Below, in pieces: positions 39,601-50,859 of a DNA stretch of 64,000 nt. The notes beneath the pieces are model-generated. The model was not told the DNA's origin and did not search any database. It saw only the letters and a list, made by a program, of their open reading frames with translations. Each line of letters begins with the position of its first letter. The stretch's first letter is position 1. The DNA is taken from the NCBI GenBank assembly GCA_963402885.1, contig OY727102.1, positions 13,826,001 to 13,890,000 of the forward strand. The letters run 5' to 3'. A program made the position numbers and the translations under genes. Source of the stretch: Antedon bifida. Its lineage: Eukaryota; Echinodermata; Crinoidea; Comatulida; Antedonidae.

Positions 39601-42600
39601 AAAGAAAAAAATGTAAAAATGAATAGAATATTACTTGATCCTAAAGATACAAACACTTCATGTTGGTTAGTGACAAGTGAAAACCGTTCAATGGTGTTCT
39701 TGCTGACATCAGACCAATACAGTGTTAATCTGCTAATGTCATAATCGATAGCGACAGGTTGAGTTAATACGACATTCTGAAAAACTGATTCTAAAATTAA
39801 AGTTGTGTTGTCGCTGGAACTAATGTTTGTCATATAAATTCCAGGAGGATTCAACTTATTGACCACAAACATAACATCACCTGTATTAAAATATAAAAAA
39901 ACAAAACGTTTACTTGAATATAACACCTAAATAAACAATGATAACAACACCCTAATTATTATTCAATTAAACATTAATTTTTGGGAAAATATTCTTTGAT
40001 GATTTATAGATAAACACATGAACGAATCAAATACAATACCTATGCACAAAAACAAAGCGTTTTTTCAAAGCTCCAGAGGATTAAATTAAGTTTATAAAAA
40101 CATATTCTATCGTAATTGTTTAAATATAATGTATTTTTTATATTTTATTTAATAGTGTAAAGAGTTTAATTTAGTTAAATATAATATGTTTATCATTTTA
40201 AAGAAGGCCTCTGAATATTAGCTGGCCTGATATGCTAGAAGGTTTACCCTACTAAATAAAGTGGAAATAAATAAATAAAAAGACAAAATCGAGGTGATCT
40301 CTTTATTAAAAGCATTCACTCCACATTTACATTAACATGTTTCTTACAAGCGTTGTTCAGTTCCACTATCGCGATATTAAAATAACTGTAGTTCCGACTT
40401 AAGTGTCTTTCACACCTGAAAGTTTTCGTCTCCACGACGCGGCAGCATGGTATCCATTAAATCGCTGCACTGTAGCTACGAGAGCATCATCTTCGACAGG
40501 ATTGGATTATAAAAATTAATTGATGTCCGCTTAAAATGATAAAATCATCGGATTCTGCTACTGTAATGTCTGCTTATATCCATGATATATCCACTCGCAC
40601 CTCAGAAATAATGTTACTCTGCACACAATTGTTATTTACCACATAACAAGCAACATTGATTTTGAGTGATTTAATTGGAATCCACTACCTTTGTTAACAA
40701 TTATTGACTCGATATTGAATATATGATTTATATTTTCCTGGTAGAAATTAACATTTGTAATCATAATGGTTTGCCCATTTTCGAAAACAATATTTCTGTA
40801 CTATAGATTTTGTCAAACGTGGCACACATTATCAGTCAGTTATCTTGATAACATAGCATACTGTAAGTTGTAATACATACAAAATATTTATATATGACAC
40901 AGTATAAAGTCATTTATCTTGATAACATAATATCAATCATCATGCAACTATTTTACATGAAACATTATAATGTTAACGTAATTACTCTATATAAACATCA
41001 TTGGACTATTACATAAAATAGTTGATTGTATAATGTAAATAAAATAGATCATTTTATTTACATAATACAATCATTTATTGTGATATAACATGAGATGTAC
41101 ATAATAAAAAAAATAATAAGAACAAAAATATACATAAATAGATATACAGCAGTGAGTAATAATACACATGATAAAACAAATGTAGGCCTACTGTATATGA
41201 CTGTCCAAGACCAAGTGCATAGCCCCTAACATAGGCATTAAAATGAAAAGACTTATAGTAGTACAGTACTGCATTTTTAGTGGATGTTTAAGAAAGATTA
41301 ATTAATCTTGTGAACAAATTGTCTCTATAATTAGACTTTTTCTGTTAGAGCAAATAGGAATGTGTATATTGTGAACTATGGCGGCCATTTTTGACGCCAT
41401 CTTGGATTTCTCGGAGAGCACAAGGAGGATTTTTCAGGACTTTTAGTATGATGTAGTCCAATCATAGTTCTGGACCTTTCCTGAAAAAATCATCTTGTTA
41501 CCAAACATATGCGGGTCAAACTCTAATGCTCATGGACTATATCCCAAGTCGGGGACAACTGTCGGCGATACAGTGTAGAGATTTAATGAAAACCAGTGGT
41601 CGTATTCACCAATCATACTTAAGTGAGATATTTCCCTTAAATCCTATTCATTCATTCATTTATTTAAAAATAATAACTATAAATTTCCATAAATCAGGAA
41701 AATATTAAGGGTTTCACTTAAGTATTCACAAAGGGTTTAAGGTTAAGGGAAACCCTTAACTTGGTCTATTTTCCCCTTAACTTTTAAGGGACCTCAGAGG
41801 TCCCTTAAAAGTTCCCTTAACTATTCAGTACCTTGGTTGTGCTGACGATTCTGTATGTGCGAGTAATAATGCCTACTTTGTAGATAGCCCCAGTCTAGGC
41901 TAGGTAGATATGCTAGGCCCCCTGTTGGTCTGCCTAGTAACCAGCCTAGGATGTTTGGTTTGAGTAGCATCTAGACCGTTTTTGCTGATCCTCACCATAC
42001 AAATTAGTCTATGCCTAGGCCTATATATTCATTTATTTGTTTTTGTTTTGACTGCCATTTTCTTTTTATTGATCATCGATCGTCCACACACTTTTTATCT
42101 TCATCCTCCCCGTCCCTCCGTACTCTTTTTTTAAATATGCAAATTAGTTTTAGAGAGGAAAGTGATTGGACCATAGGGGAATTAAATCCTCTGTGATTGG
42201 ACAATGGGACAACTCATAAATGTTTATGATTATTTTTAGTTCACTATGTCGGTCGGTCGGTCGGTCTGTCTTTCTGTCGGTCTGTCTATCTGTCTGTTGG
42301 TCTGTCGGTCTGTCGGTCCGGTATAACTATGCATAGCACGCGACTTAATGGCTGTTGGCCTTGTTACCCTTAAGTTTTACCCTTAAATTAAGTGTTTTCC
42401 TTAGGTAAGTGAATCCCTTAACTCATCCCTTAAGTGTTTTCCTTTGTTAAGGGAATTCTCAAATTTTAAGGGGAAGTATTTCCTTAGCCTAAGTGAGATT
42501 GGTGAATACGGCCACAGGCTTCATTACGTGCCAATATTTTTACTCGATATGCGTACATGTGGTAGATACATTTTGAAAATGTTTAGTAATGTTAAAAAAC

Positions 42601-42823
42601 TTAATTCAGGAAATTATTTTTAAAATAATAACGAAGTAATTCATATTGAATTCGTAAAATACACAGTAGCTTACTTTGAAGAGCATAGGCCTAAACATCC
42701 AAGTTTCTTTCTCAATGTAGTCATTTACAGCATTGATAAATACTAAAATAATATTAATAACATACCTTTACTTAAATGTAGAAAGGTAGAAAGAAAAAAA
42801 CAGACGAATTTCCAACAGGCCAT
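27642..42823 (-). CDS. Copy A: secreted YWTD-propeller / C-type lectin mosaic protein, with in-frame stop in exon 7
   Basis: Coding exons in order: 42766-42823, 39635-39880, 37295-37463, 36356-36480, 34780-35025, 34033-34187, 33512-33565, 33038-33152, 31946-32627, 31367-31556, 30724-30925, 30181-30392, 29800-30022, 29130-29330, 28608-28760, 27946-28149, 27642-27700. All phases agree (3,294 nt). Exon 1 encodes a 19-residue hydrophobic signal peptide (ATG with A at -3, G at +4). Exons 2-5 make six propeller blades (YWSD, YWTD, YWTD, YWSD, YWTG plus a first degenerate blade). Exons 6-11 are beta-rich repeats with many N-glycosylation sequons, exons 12-13 a C-type lectin domain with WIGL, exon 14 is cysteine-rich, and the end is KDCC. 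Exon 7 reads ATA-TGA because 18 nt present in copy B are missing; a full transcript would stop after codon 342. The exon is phase 0 at both ends, so skipping it restores the frame. Probably extracellular and possibly carbohydrate-binding (inference). The donors of exons 8 and 13 are the least certain. Confidence 0.85.
33536..33538 (-). other. Premature TGA in exon 7 of copy A
   Basis: The exon reads CCC TTT ATA TGA AAC ACC on the minus strand. Copy B at the equivalent place reads ATA TGG ACT and continues open for 18 more nucleotides that copy A lacks. Confidence 0.9.
41596..42515. mobile_element. 920-bp inverted-repeat element in copy A intron 1
   Basis: Left end GTGGTCGTATTCACCAATCA; right end, in reverse complement, GTGGCCGTATTCACCAATCT. 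Subterminal CCTTAA-rich arms also pair. An inner palindrome around 41774-41822 reads CTTTTAAGGGACCTC with its inverse. No ORF that could be a transposase, so probably non-autonomous. Confidence 0.7.
42241..42322. repeat. (GGTC/TGTC)n tetranucleotide microsatellite
   Basis: Starts TCGGTCGGTCGGTCGGTC and decays into TGTC-rich units; lies inside the 920-bp inverted-repeat element. Confidence 0.8.
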
Positions 42824-42977
42824 TTTTAGAAACAATCTAACTTCACAGTCTGTTAATAAACAATGTTCAATTACGTCGTCAAAAACCAATATGCTGTATA
42901 TCACACGATCGCAATATTATAACTAACGCTATTGTCATGACGTCATTGTTTTTCACTTTGCGCATTGCGCGTACGAT

Positions 42978-43410
42978 GGGCAGGCTAAGCAAAATCTATA
43001 TTTAATGGTATCGTGTGAGATATTATGCAGTTGTTATCATCTATATTGTTATTTGGAACCCTTAGGGTGAGTTTGAATTATAGTCAACAATTAATATGTT
43101 GTGCGGGGGGTCTGCCTGTGCAGTCTTTGTGTTGTTGCCCCTTTTGAATTATATATAATTGTTTCATATCTCTAGGTATCGCTCGTTATCATGCCGTTTG
43201 ATTTGAGTCGGCGTACGTGGTCTACTTCTTTCTACTACACACACACTTGTTGAATAATACTAACACTACAAAATAAAGACAAATATATTACAACAACGTG
43301 TTTATCATGTTTACTCTCACCGATTCCACAACAGCTATCTTGTTGTTGCGATTTGTTAATAATAACGCTATATTAATATTTAAATTAATTTAATACATAA
43401 TTTAATAATT
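42978..43410 (+). repeat. Direct repeat R1, copy 1 (candidate solo LTR or duplicated segment)
   Basis: Shares GGTATCGTGTGAGATATT, AGGGTGAGTTTGAATTATAG, CATGCCGTTTGATTTGAGTC and ACTCTCACCGATTCCACAAC with 45899-46545 in the same order and orientation. Ends about 150 bp upstream of the copy A start codon. Confidence 0.75.
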
Positions 43411-43437
43411 AATAACAGATTTGGCACAGGTTAATCA

Positions 43438-44330
43438 GATTTAACTTCTTACCTAAAATCCACAAAGCAGGCAATCCTGGTAGACCGATTATTTCGGGAA
43501 ATGGCACTGCTACACAGAAAATTTCTGAATAGGCCTATGTGGATGATTTACTTAGACCATATGTGACTGATCTCCCGGCATACATTCAGGACTCCACGGA
43601 CTTTATCCGCAAAATTAACCAAATTCAAAATGTACCTATTAATTCTGTTCTGACTACATTAATTAGATGTTTCATCGCTGTATACTAATATCCCTCACGA
43701 AGACTGGAGCCGATGCATGCATTTTAAATTACAAACAAATTCCAGACAAAACGCCTACTAAAGCTCATTTACGAGAACTGGTCATGTTGATTTTAACCAA
43801 CAACAATTTTATTTTTGGCAATGACTTACCTCCAAATTCATGACACAGCGATGGGCACAAAAATGGCGCCATCTTTTGCAAATTTGAGGCCAATTTTCTG
43901 TCCCTTCTCCAACCTAATAAACTACTTGTTTGGTTTAGATACATTGACCTTGACTTCATGATCTGGACCCATGGTGAAGATAATCTGGATCCATTTCTTC
44001 TGAACATTAATTCAGCCCACCCAACTATCAAATTTACAGCTACTAAATCCACTAGTAGCGTTGACTTTTTCGGCACTATAGGGATCATAAAAAATAGTAC
44101 ACTCAAAACTGACTATTCCGTAAACCCACTGATAAAAATATGTACCTGCTACTTAGAAGTTGCTATCCACGACACTGTACCAAAAACATACCGTACAGTC
44201 AAGCATTACGTATCAGAAGTATTTGTTCTTCAGATTTAGATTTTCAGAATCCTACAGAAGAACTTTCTGTCTTTTATTTCAATAAACAATGGCATCCGGC
44301 CCATTTCACATAATAAAATCTATATTATTT
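43438..44330 (+). pseudogene. Penelope-like element reverse transcriptase remnant
   Basis: Broken frames on the plus strand together read [32 protein letters not shown], an eroded SLYTNIPH-like stretch, DTAMGTKMAPSFAN, WTHGEDNLDPFL and HPTIKFTATKS. These are the ordered motifs of Penelope-like reverse transcriptases. Several stops and frameshifts occur (for example after QKISE and near 43680), so it is not functional. No GIY-YIG endonuclease could be recognised downstream. Confidence 0.75.
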
Positions 44331-44973
44331 TCGGACATACAGGTTTTTCTTTTTTCATAAGCTTTACATAAGTAGGTTGCAAAAGACTTCATTGTTTACA
44401 AACATATTTTTTAACATGTATACATTTAAATCAGACATACATTTTTTCCTGATGTTTTTATAAAAAGGGCAGTAAAGAAAATGTTGTTCATCTTCTAAAC
44501 TTAATTGATCACAAAACATAAATATTCTAGACTTTCGGTTAATTTTTAAATGTCGATTATGACAAGATAATCTAAAGCGTGATATTAGTGTTCTATACTT
44601 AAAACTTAAATCATAATCATAAGGTTCGTAAAAATTGTCAAACTTAATATTTTTATAAAAATTGAGACATGTATATTACTAATTTTTTCATTTGATTTCT
44701 GCAATACAACATCCCTAATTCTTTGTGAGATAAAAGGTAAAATGTTTTCATTGATTAAACTATTCCACATATAACCACAACCGAAATTATCCAGAACGCC
44801 CAACAGTTTTTTCCATTTTCCGACCACGATCTTTGAGTTTGGTAGCATATATTTGGTAATCTATTATTTTCCATTTTATAAATTTTTATCCAATACTTGA
44901 TCATTCTCAATATTTGATAGTAATTAATTGGAATTCTACCTAGTTCATTCATTACGCGCACCTTCGCTTGGGC

Positions 44974-45040
44974 ACTGTGTAAATTATATATAAATCATAC
45001 TGTCAAATTATAGAAACAGTGCTCATATTCGGATCTTATA
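44974..45040. repeat. 65-bp direct repeat, left copy
   Basis: CACTGTGTAAATTATATATA then AATCATACTGTCAAATTATAG; repeated at 45317-45385. Confidence 0.8.
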
Positions 45041-45088
45041 ATCGCGTCGAGCATAGCTCATCGGCGAAAGTTCCGTATTTTTAAAAAT

Positions 45089-45153
45089 GTCTCTGGCGGG
45101 ATTCGAACCGAATCGCTTACAGGGCGAGTATCATACCACTAGACCACAGAGCC
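45089..45153 (-). other. tRNA-like sequence, degenerate
   Basis: Minus strand has an A box (TGGTCTAGTGG) and a perfect B box (GGTTCGAATCC). The outer seven bases pair in six of seven positions. It is only about 65 nt, the T stem is mismatched and position 33 is not T, so it is a tRNA pseudogene or SINE head rather than a working tRNA gene. Confidence 0.55.
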
Positions 45154-45316
45154 ATATATGGTATTATCGCAGATTTTCACCCACCAGATACATTCTCTCA
45201 TACAACAAACGCCTTCACAATCAGTGGAGGCTTAACTAGTCAGAATAAATTCTAACTTTAATACGCAACGGTTTTAAAATAATATTGTGTATATGTAAAT
45301 CAATTGTGTTGCGTAG

Positions 45317-45385
45317 CACTGTGTAAATTATATATAAATCATACTTTCAAATTATAGAAACAGTGCTCATATTTGGAACATGATC
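45317..45385. repeat. 65-bp direct repeat, right copy
   Basis: CACTGTGTAAATTATATATA then AATCATACTTTCAAATTATAG. The tRNA-like sequence lies between the two copies. Confidence 0.8.
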
Positions 45386-45898
45386 TTATATATACAGACC
45401 ATGCATATTAATTTTCAGAGAAATCGATATGTGACGTCATAAAAGATTATTATAATCTTTCTTTAACGGAAATATTTTAAATAACACGCCCTCTGTCGTT
45501 TTTGCCAAGCATTAATTGTTTTGGCGTTCACTCGACTCGGATGCATGTTTAACTTTTTTACCATGGCAGACACAGTTTTGTAGAATAAAATATGTACATG
45601 CATGTTGTGTGTGTGTGTGTACAATAGGAAAAAAAACTATGCGTGGCTTAATTTTTAGGTTAAAAATAACGCTAGTATTAAAATTAATCTCATTCACTTT
45701 GGCCTGACAATATAGTATGTTATGCACATAGACACAACAAAATTGCACTTGATAACCACACACAAGTAAACTTTAGTAGTATTTTATTTCCTTAAAAAAT
45801 GCAGAATTAATAACTTAATAAACTTACATTATACTGGATAAGTTTAGAGCTTAGAGTTTTGATAATGCATGATCATACTTTATTAAGCGGGCCGCATA

Positions 45899-46545
45899 GA
45901 GGCAGGCTGATCTATTTAATGGTATCGTGTGAGATATTTATGCAGTTTTTATAATCGATATTATTATTTTGAACCCTTTAGGGTGAGTTTGAATTATAGT
46001 CAACAATTAATATGTTGTGCCGGGAGTCTTCGTGTTGTTGCCCAGTTTGAATTATATATAATTGTTTGTTTAAGCAGTTTCATATCTCTAGGCATCGCTC
46101 GTTATCATGCCGTTTGATTTGAGTCGGCGTACGTGGTCTACTTCTTTCTACTATTTTAGAGGGGGTAGTTCCAATATTTTTTATATGGAGTGCCATGACT
46201 ACCTCGTACATTATCCAATGATATTATATAGCGGCTTATTACATCTCTCTGACATTATCTGACACAATATCCCCGACTATAGAGGGGGTAGTTTTATTGT
46301 TTATCATCAGAGATTATGTATGTTTTGAAGTATTTGTTGAATACTATATCTATTTAGTGTAATTGTGTTTGTTCTTTTAGAGATCCACACACAGTTGTTG
46401 AATAATACTAACACTACAAAATAAAGACAAATATATTGCAACAACGTGTTTATCATGTTTACTCTCACCGATTCCACAACAGCTATCTTGTTGCGATTTT
46501 TTAATAATAACACTATATTATTCAAATTAATTTAATACATAATTA
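45899..46545 (+). repeat. Direct repeat R1, copy 2, with extra internal segment
   Basis: Same sequence as 42978-43410 but with an additional segment at about 46153-46385, which carries GAGGGGGTAGTT at both of its ends. Confidence 0.75.
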
Positions 46546-47039
46546 AGACTGACATTAAGTACTTATATGCACATAAGCACAGTATTTTTAAGACCAGATT
46601 TTTTTAAAATTATTATTTTTAATTAATAAACCCATTTTTAGAATACCACCAAAACATCATACTGTGTAAGCAATTTGAAAATAATTAGCTACAACGTTAA
46701 CTGTTCGTTAATTATACTTGTAGCAATATTTACTCAAAATTCTAGAGGAAAGAAAAAGAAAACAAAGACAATTTTAAACTTGTGGATCTAGACGTCCATA
46801 TCCACATAATAGTTATTCACTTTGACCAAAAACTGGATCGAAAAAGATGTATATATTTTCCTGAAAAAATGTAATTTAAAATTAACCGTTTCCTTTGTCT
46901 TTTCATAAGTGAAATAATTATTTTTGTTGATTTTTAACTTTATTAAAACTGCACAATGGACTTTTCAAAGTCTGATTTTATTAGTCTTTATTTTTCAGGT
47001 TTTTGGGGACAATACATGTTGAACTAGACACTCCGAGAG

Positions 47040-47530
47040 TGCATACCTCCGCCTACTGTAAAATTCTCCTACATAAGATTACTCTGGTAAAAAAGAAATA
47101 TATATATATATATATTTGTGTGTGTCTTAATGCTAATTTCACTACAAGCATGAGAAGTACCGGTATGGTGTACCCTAAATAGAGGTGTCAGATGAAGGGG
47201 ATTCTCTTGTACAAAAATGAAGTTTTTTGGACAAGTAGTTCTCGAGAAAATGCAATTTCAGTTTACTTGTTACTTTAAGACTGCTCGTCGGCTTTTGGAA
47301 AATTCTGTCCTATCTTTTTACACTAGCAGGTCTGAACAGTATACTAAAAAAGTGGTCAAGAATTGGGACCATGGTCCCAAAATTAAATAGAATGGTCCTT
47401 GACATATCTATCCGTATATTCATTTTGGTAAAGATCTTGTAATTACTTTTTGAGTAATCCTGCTAACAAACAAACAAACAAACAAACAAACACACGCTAC
47501 CGATTACATATACCTCCTTGGCGGAGGTAA
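47040..47530. mobile_element. Repeat with short TACCTCCGCC inverted ends
   Basis: Opens with CATACCTCCGCC and closes with GGCGGAGGTAA after an (AAAC)n run at about 47466-47497. Contains a (TA)n run near 47096-47116. No coding capacity seen. Confidence 0.55.
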
Positions 47531-48155
47531 ACAATATCCTTTTTCGACCGATTGTCCCATAAGGCTACAATATGTTCTCTTCATCCAGTTCTTTTTCTAA
47601 CTTGAGCTTTAGCTTCATTCAATGATCTCCAGCATGATTTCTTTCTTTCTCCATCGTGCGCCTCCAAGTTGTTTTGTTACTCGAGAAATAACATTTTCTC
47701 CGGATCAGTGGTCATGAGATGGTATTTCAAATCCACGCGTCGTCGTTGGTCAAATTATTTATTTCTTTGTGTTGCGTCGTATTGTAAACCTGACTTTGTA
47801 TATAAGTTATTTTGTTTGCAGCTTCCAAGAAGTGTTTTCCAGATAGGTATATACAAAAAAGAACATGCATGTTGATTGTCAGGGAAATCGATATACTTAA
47901 TCTTCATGTGCGAAAATATGAAATAACGCGCCCTCAGTGTGGCTATCTACAATTTGCCATGTATAGTTTTTTTAGTAATTCTCTTCGTTACGTGTTTAGA
48001 AGAGAATTTATATCTCATCGTAGTTGTACGACACGGTTTGGTATGCCGTGTGTTGTTATGCAAATGGGCTTGTGCAGGTGTAGTGGGAAAGGGAGTATGT
48101 TTAGTCATTCGCGGTCAACACGTCACACTGTTCGCGTTTTCCTTTTGTGCCGTTA

Positions 48156-48776
48156 ATGGATTCAGAACAGGGCGTAGTTGGAGACCAGGGTAACGTTGAC
48201 ATTGCTGCGTCTCCAAACTTGGACATTAACCAGATATCTGCTGTTCTTGATGCTAAGTTGAGCAAATTCAAAAGGGAGCTTGCCGAGGAGTCGTATTCCC
48301 AGCTGAGTTCAGCGGTAAAACGTGCTAGGTCAGCGCCTGCGCAGTTTAAAAGGGAAGGTTGCAGGCACCAGTTCATGCACAACGAGGAATTAAAGGAGAA
48401 GATAGAAGAGGCCGTGTCTAACATTGACAACGATCAAATTGAAAAGGCGAGGGAGCTGCTCAACGAAGGTATTAGGTTTATTGACAAACGCCAAAAAATT
48501 GTCAAAATTGCCGACAAGCATGGTTGGGATACCATACAGGCATACGTGTCTGACGACGTTGCTAGCGATTCCGATGATGACAAGCGCCTGTCTAAAGCGG
48601 TACGTCAAGCGGAATTTAAACGGCGAGAGCGGGAGCGCAAACGTAGGCGCTCTATTGGCAGCAGAGGACGTGGCAATTTTCGTTTTCAGTCCGTCACACC
48701 AAGTTCAACGGGAGCTCTCCCAGGATTTCAGGCGCCAACAGCAACCCGTGCTAACCGCAGCTACCAGGCTTGTTGA
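48156..48776 (+). pseudogene. DIRS-type retrotransposon ORF1 (gag-like), ends in stop inside zinc knuckle
   Basis: ATG at 48156 (reading MDSEQGVV). The ORF has a predicted helical segment, motifs such as SSAVKRARSAPAQFKREG, a stretch reading IDKRQKIVKIADKHGW and a basic cluster FKRRERERKRRRS, as in ORF1 proteins of tyrosine-recombinase (DIRS-like) elements. The TGA at 48774-48776 falls at the second residue of a CCHC knuckle: the same frame continues C-*-G-C-G-Q-V-G-H with the final Cys correctly spaced, then TAA at 48864. A point mutation to stop is the simplest reading. GC is higher here than in neighbouring DNA. Confidence 0.75.
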
Positions 48777-48792
48777 GGATGCGGCCAAGTAG

Positions 48793-49218
48793 GTCACATC
48801 CAGTACCAATGCCCTCAACGGGCAAGCAGTTCGCAGCAAGCAGGAGGAGGAGGAAACAAGCATTAAGCAGATAAGTATTGATGACAGTTATGATATTTTT
48901 GACAAAAATTACGAATATGAGACTAGTTTAGACTCTGAATTTCCCGGAGTCACAGGCCGTTTGCGCCGCTGTAGAGATTTTTGGTTAGAACACCTTAATC
49001 CACCTTTGTTTGTGATTAATATTTTAAATAAGGGTTACGTTATTCCATTTAAACGTTTTCCACCCACAGTTTTTCTGAAAAATAATCGTTCTAGTTTTAA
49101 TCACCCCGAGTTTGTAGTCGAGGCCATTACAAAGTTGTTAAGTGTCGGTAGCATTAAAGAACACAATTCTCCGCCCTTCGTGGTCAATCCTCTCACGATT
49201 TCTGAGGGGTTATGGTAG
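48793..49218 (+). pseudogene. DIRS-type retrotransposon reverse transcriptase, N-terminal fragment
   Basis: Open in a frame different from ORF1 and overlapping its end. It reads GRLRRCRDFW, then GYVIPFKRFPP, LKNNRSSFNHPEFVVEAI and PPFVVNPL, the conserved start of the DIRS/Ngaro-type reverse transcriptase. It stops at TAG 49216-49218 just after VNPL, where the palm domain should begin. No RNase H, methyltransferase or tyrosine recombinase follows, so most of the element is missing. Confidence 0.8.
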
Positions 49219-50859
49219 TTGGCGTGTGTGGCCGCACCGGCCCCGAATAAATATTTTTCAAACAGATAGTTTGTTTTTGAGATGAGATATGGTGTTTGCT
49301 TACATAAACATCTACAGCTTCATGTTTTTATAGCCATGTCAGTTTTGTTGTTAAAGACTAAAATATGTACGCGCATGTATGTGTATTATGTATGTACATA
49401 AAGGAAAATACGCCTACAATGACTGTTTTTTCGACAACTTTATTTGAGCGTTAAATTACGTTTACATTGTAACTAAGATACCGTTGAAATAAATAATTTA
49501 AGCTACCTAGATACAGTGCGTAATCAATAATCATCTCCTTCAATTCACTACACCATTTAACAATTAGCAATTAATAGAATATTTATTTAAACACGGTAAC
49601 TTTGTATGTTTTCATGAACTCAAATTCGATGATTTAGAAGATGACATAGGCCGTAGCACGTTATGTCACGGAACAAGCGACCGCCCTCAATATTATGTTT
49701 CTAATATGAGAACTTTTACTGTAGTGACGTTACTAAAATATAGGCTGTGCACTTTATTATTAATAGGCCTGTAGTTAATTTAATCCGCATAATTCACTTG
49801 ACGTTACTCAATAACCGGCACTATTACAGGCTTAGTTTAGCCTTCGGCCAACTCAGAAAGTACTCGATCATGCTTTATCTACTATAGGGAAGGCTAAAAT
49901 ATTCACTCAATTTAACCATACGCTGGATTGTGCAAATTCTTACCAAACATTACAACACATAACGTGAAATGAAATTTAGGCATTTGCATGTTATATTATT
50001 GTTTACTTTAAGCAATTATATCAGCGCCAGACTGAACACATATGAACGTATGCCTCTCATGATTAAAAAGAATAAATTGAACATCATCGACGTTGATAAG
50101 CGCCCTTCGCTAATAATTGATCTTCTTGCACCTGACCCCTGACTAACGTACGCGTTAACTAGCAATGGTGTTTGTACGTCAACGATACAGTCTGATCCAG
50201 ATACATATTACAGTTTGATACGCGCATGCGCAACAAGTGACTTTAACTATGTAGGAATGTGTGATTATCTTGGTTTTTAGAATAAAAGTGCTTTGGTCTG
50301 CTACACTGACAAACATATTTCATTCGAATAATAAACAATATTAAGCAAATTATAATTTAGTAACAACAATTACGCAATTACAATTTTAAATACATTTTTT
50401 AGGATTTAAAATACGAATTATTAAATTTCATTACACGTAAGATAAATAACAATAGCCATAGTGTAATTACAATAATAATAAATATTAACTATGTACAAAA
50501 TCTAACTACAAATATAAATATTCTTAATTGATATAATTCTTATTATTTTTACGTAGCGCCACGAGTGGCCCGGCAATTTGATTTTTCAAAACAGGATTTT
50601 GTATAGGCCTATGTATGAAACTTCATGCGTGACAAAAAACAAATTTTATTATTATTAGTCCGAATCGCCATTAATAGTATTACACTAGGTCAAAACATTC
50701 AAAATATTTAAGAAAAATACAAAATTAGCAATACAAATACCAAACATATTACAATTAAAACAATTAAATATAAATTGTAAATTTCTATTTTCGATTGAAT
50801 TTAAAAACCACAACAGGACGGAAACCTGACTTAGAATCGGGCCGCTGAACTGTCATTAT

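Larger units (their letters stand above)
42824..50859. other. Repeat-filled spacer between the tandem genes
   Basis: Holds the copy A upstream region, R1 direct repeats, the Penelope-like remnant, the tRNA-like fragment, the TACCTCCGCC repeat and the DIRS-type fragment. From about 49430 it begins to resemble 26610 onward, marking the start of the duplicated unit in copy B. No host gene seen. Confidence 0.6.

Noticed and set aside
45089..45153. Functional tRNA gene
   Set aside because: Only about 65 nt, T stem mismatched, no T at position 33; kept as a tRNA-like remnant.
47466..47497. CRISPR-like regular repeat
   Set aside because: Simple (AAAC)n microsatellite in a eukaryotic repeat; no spacers.
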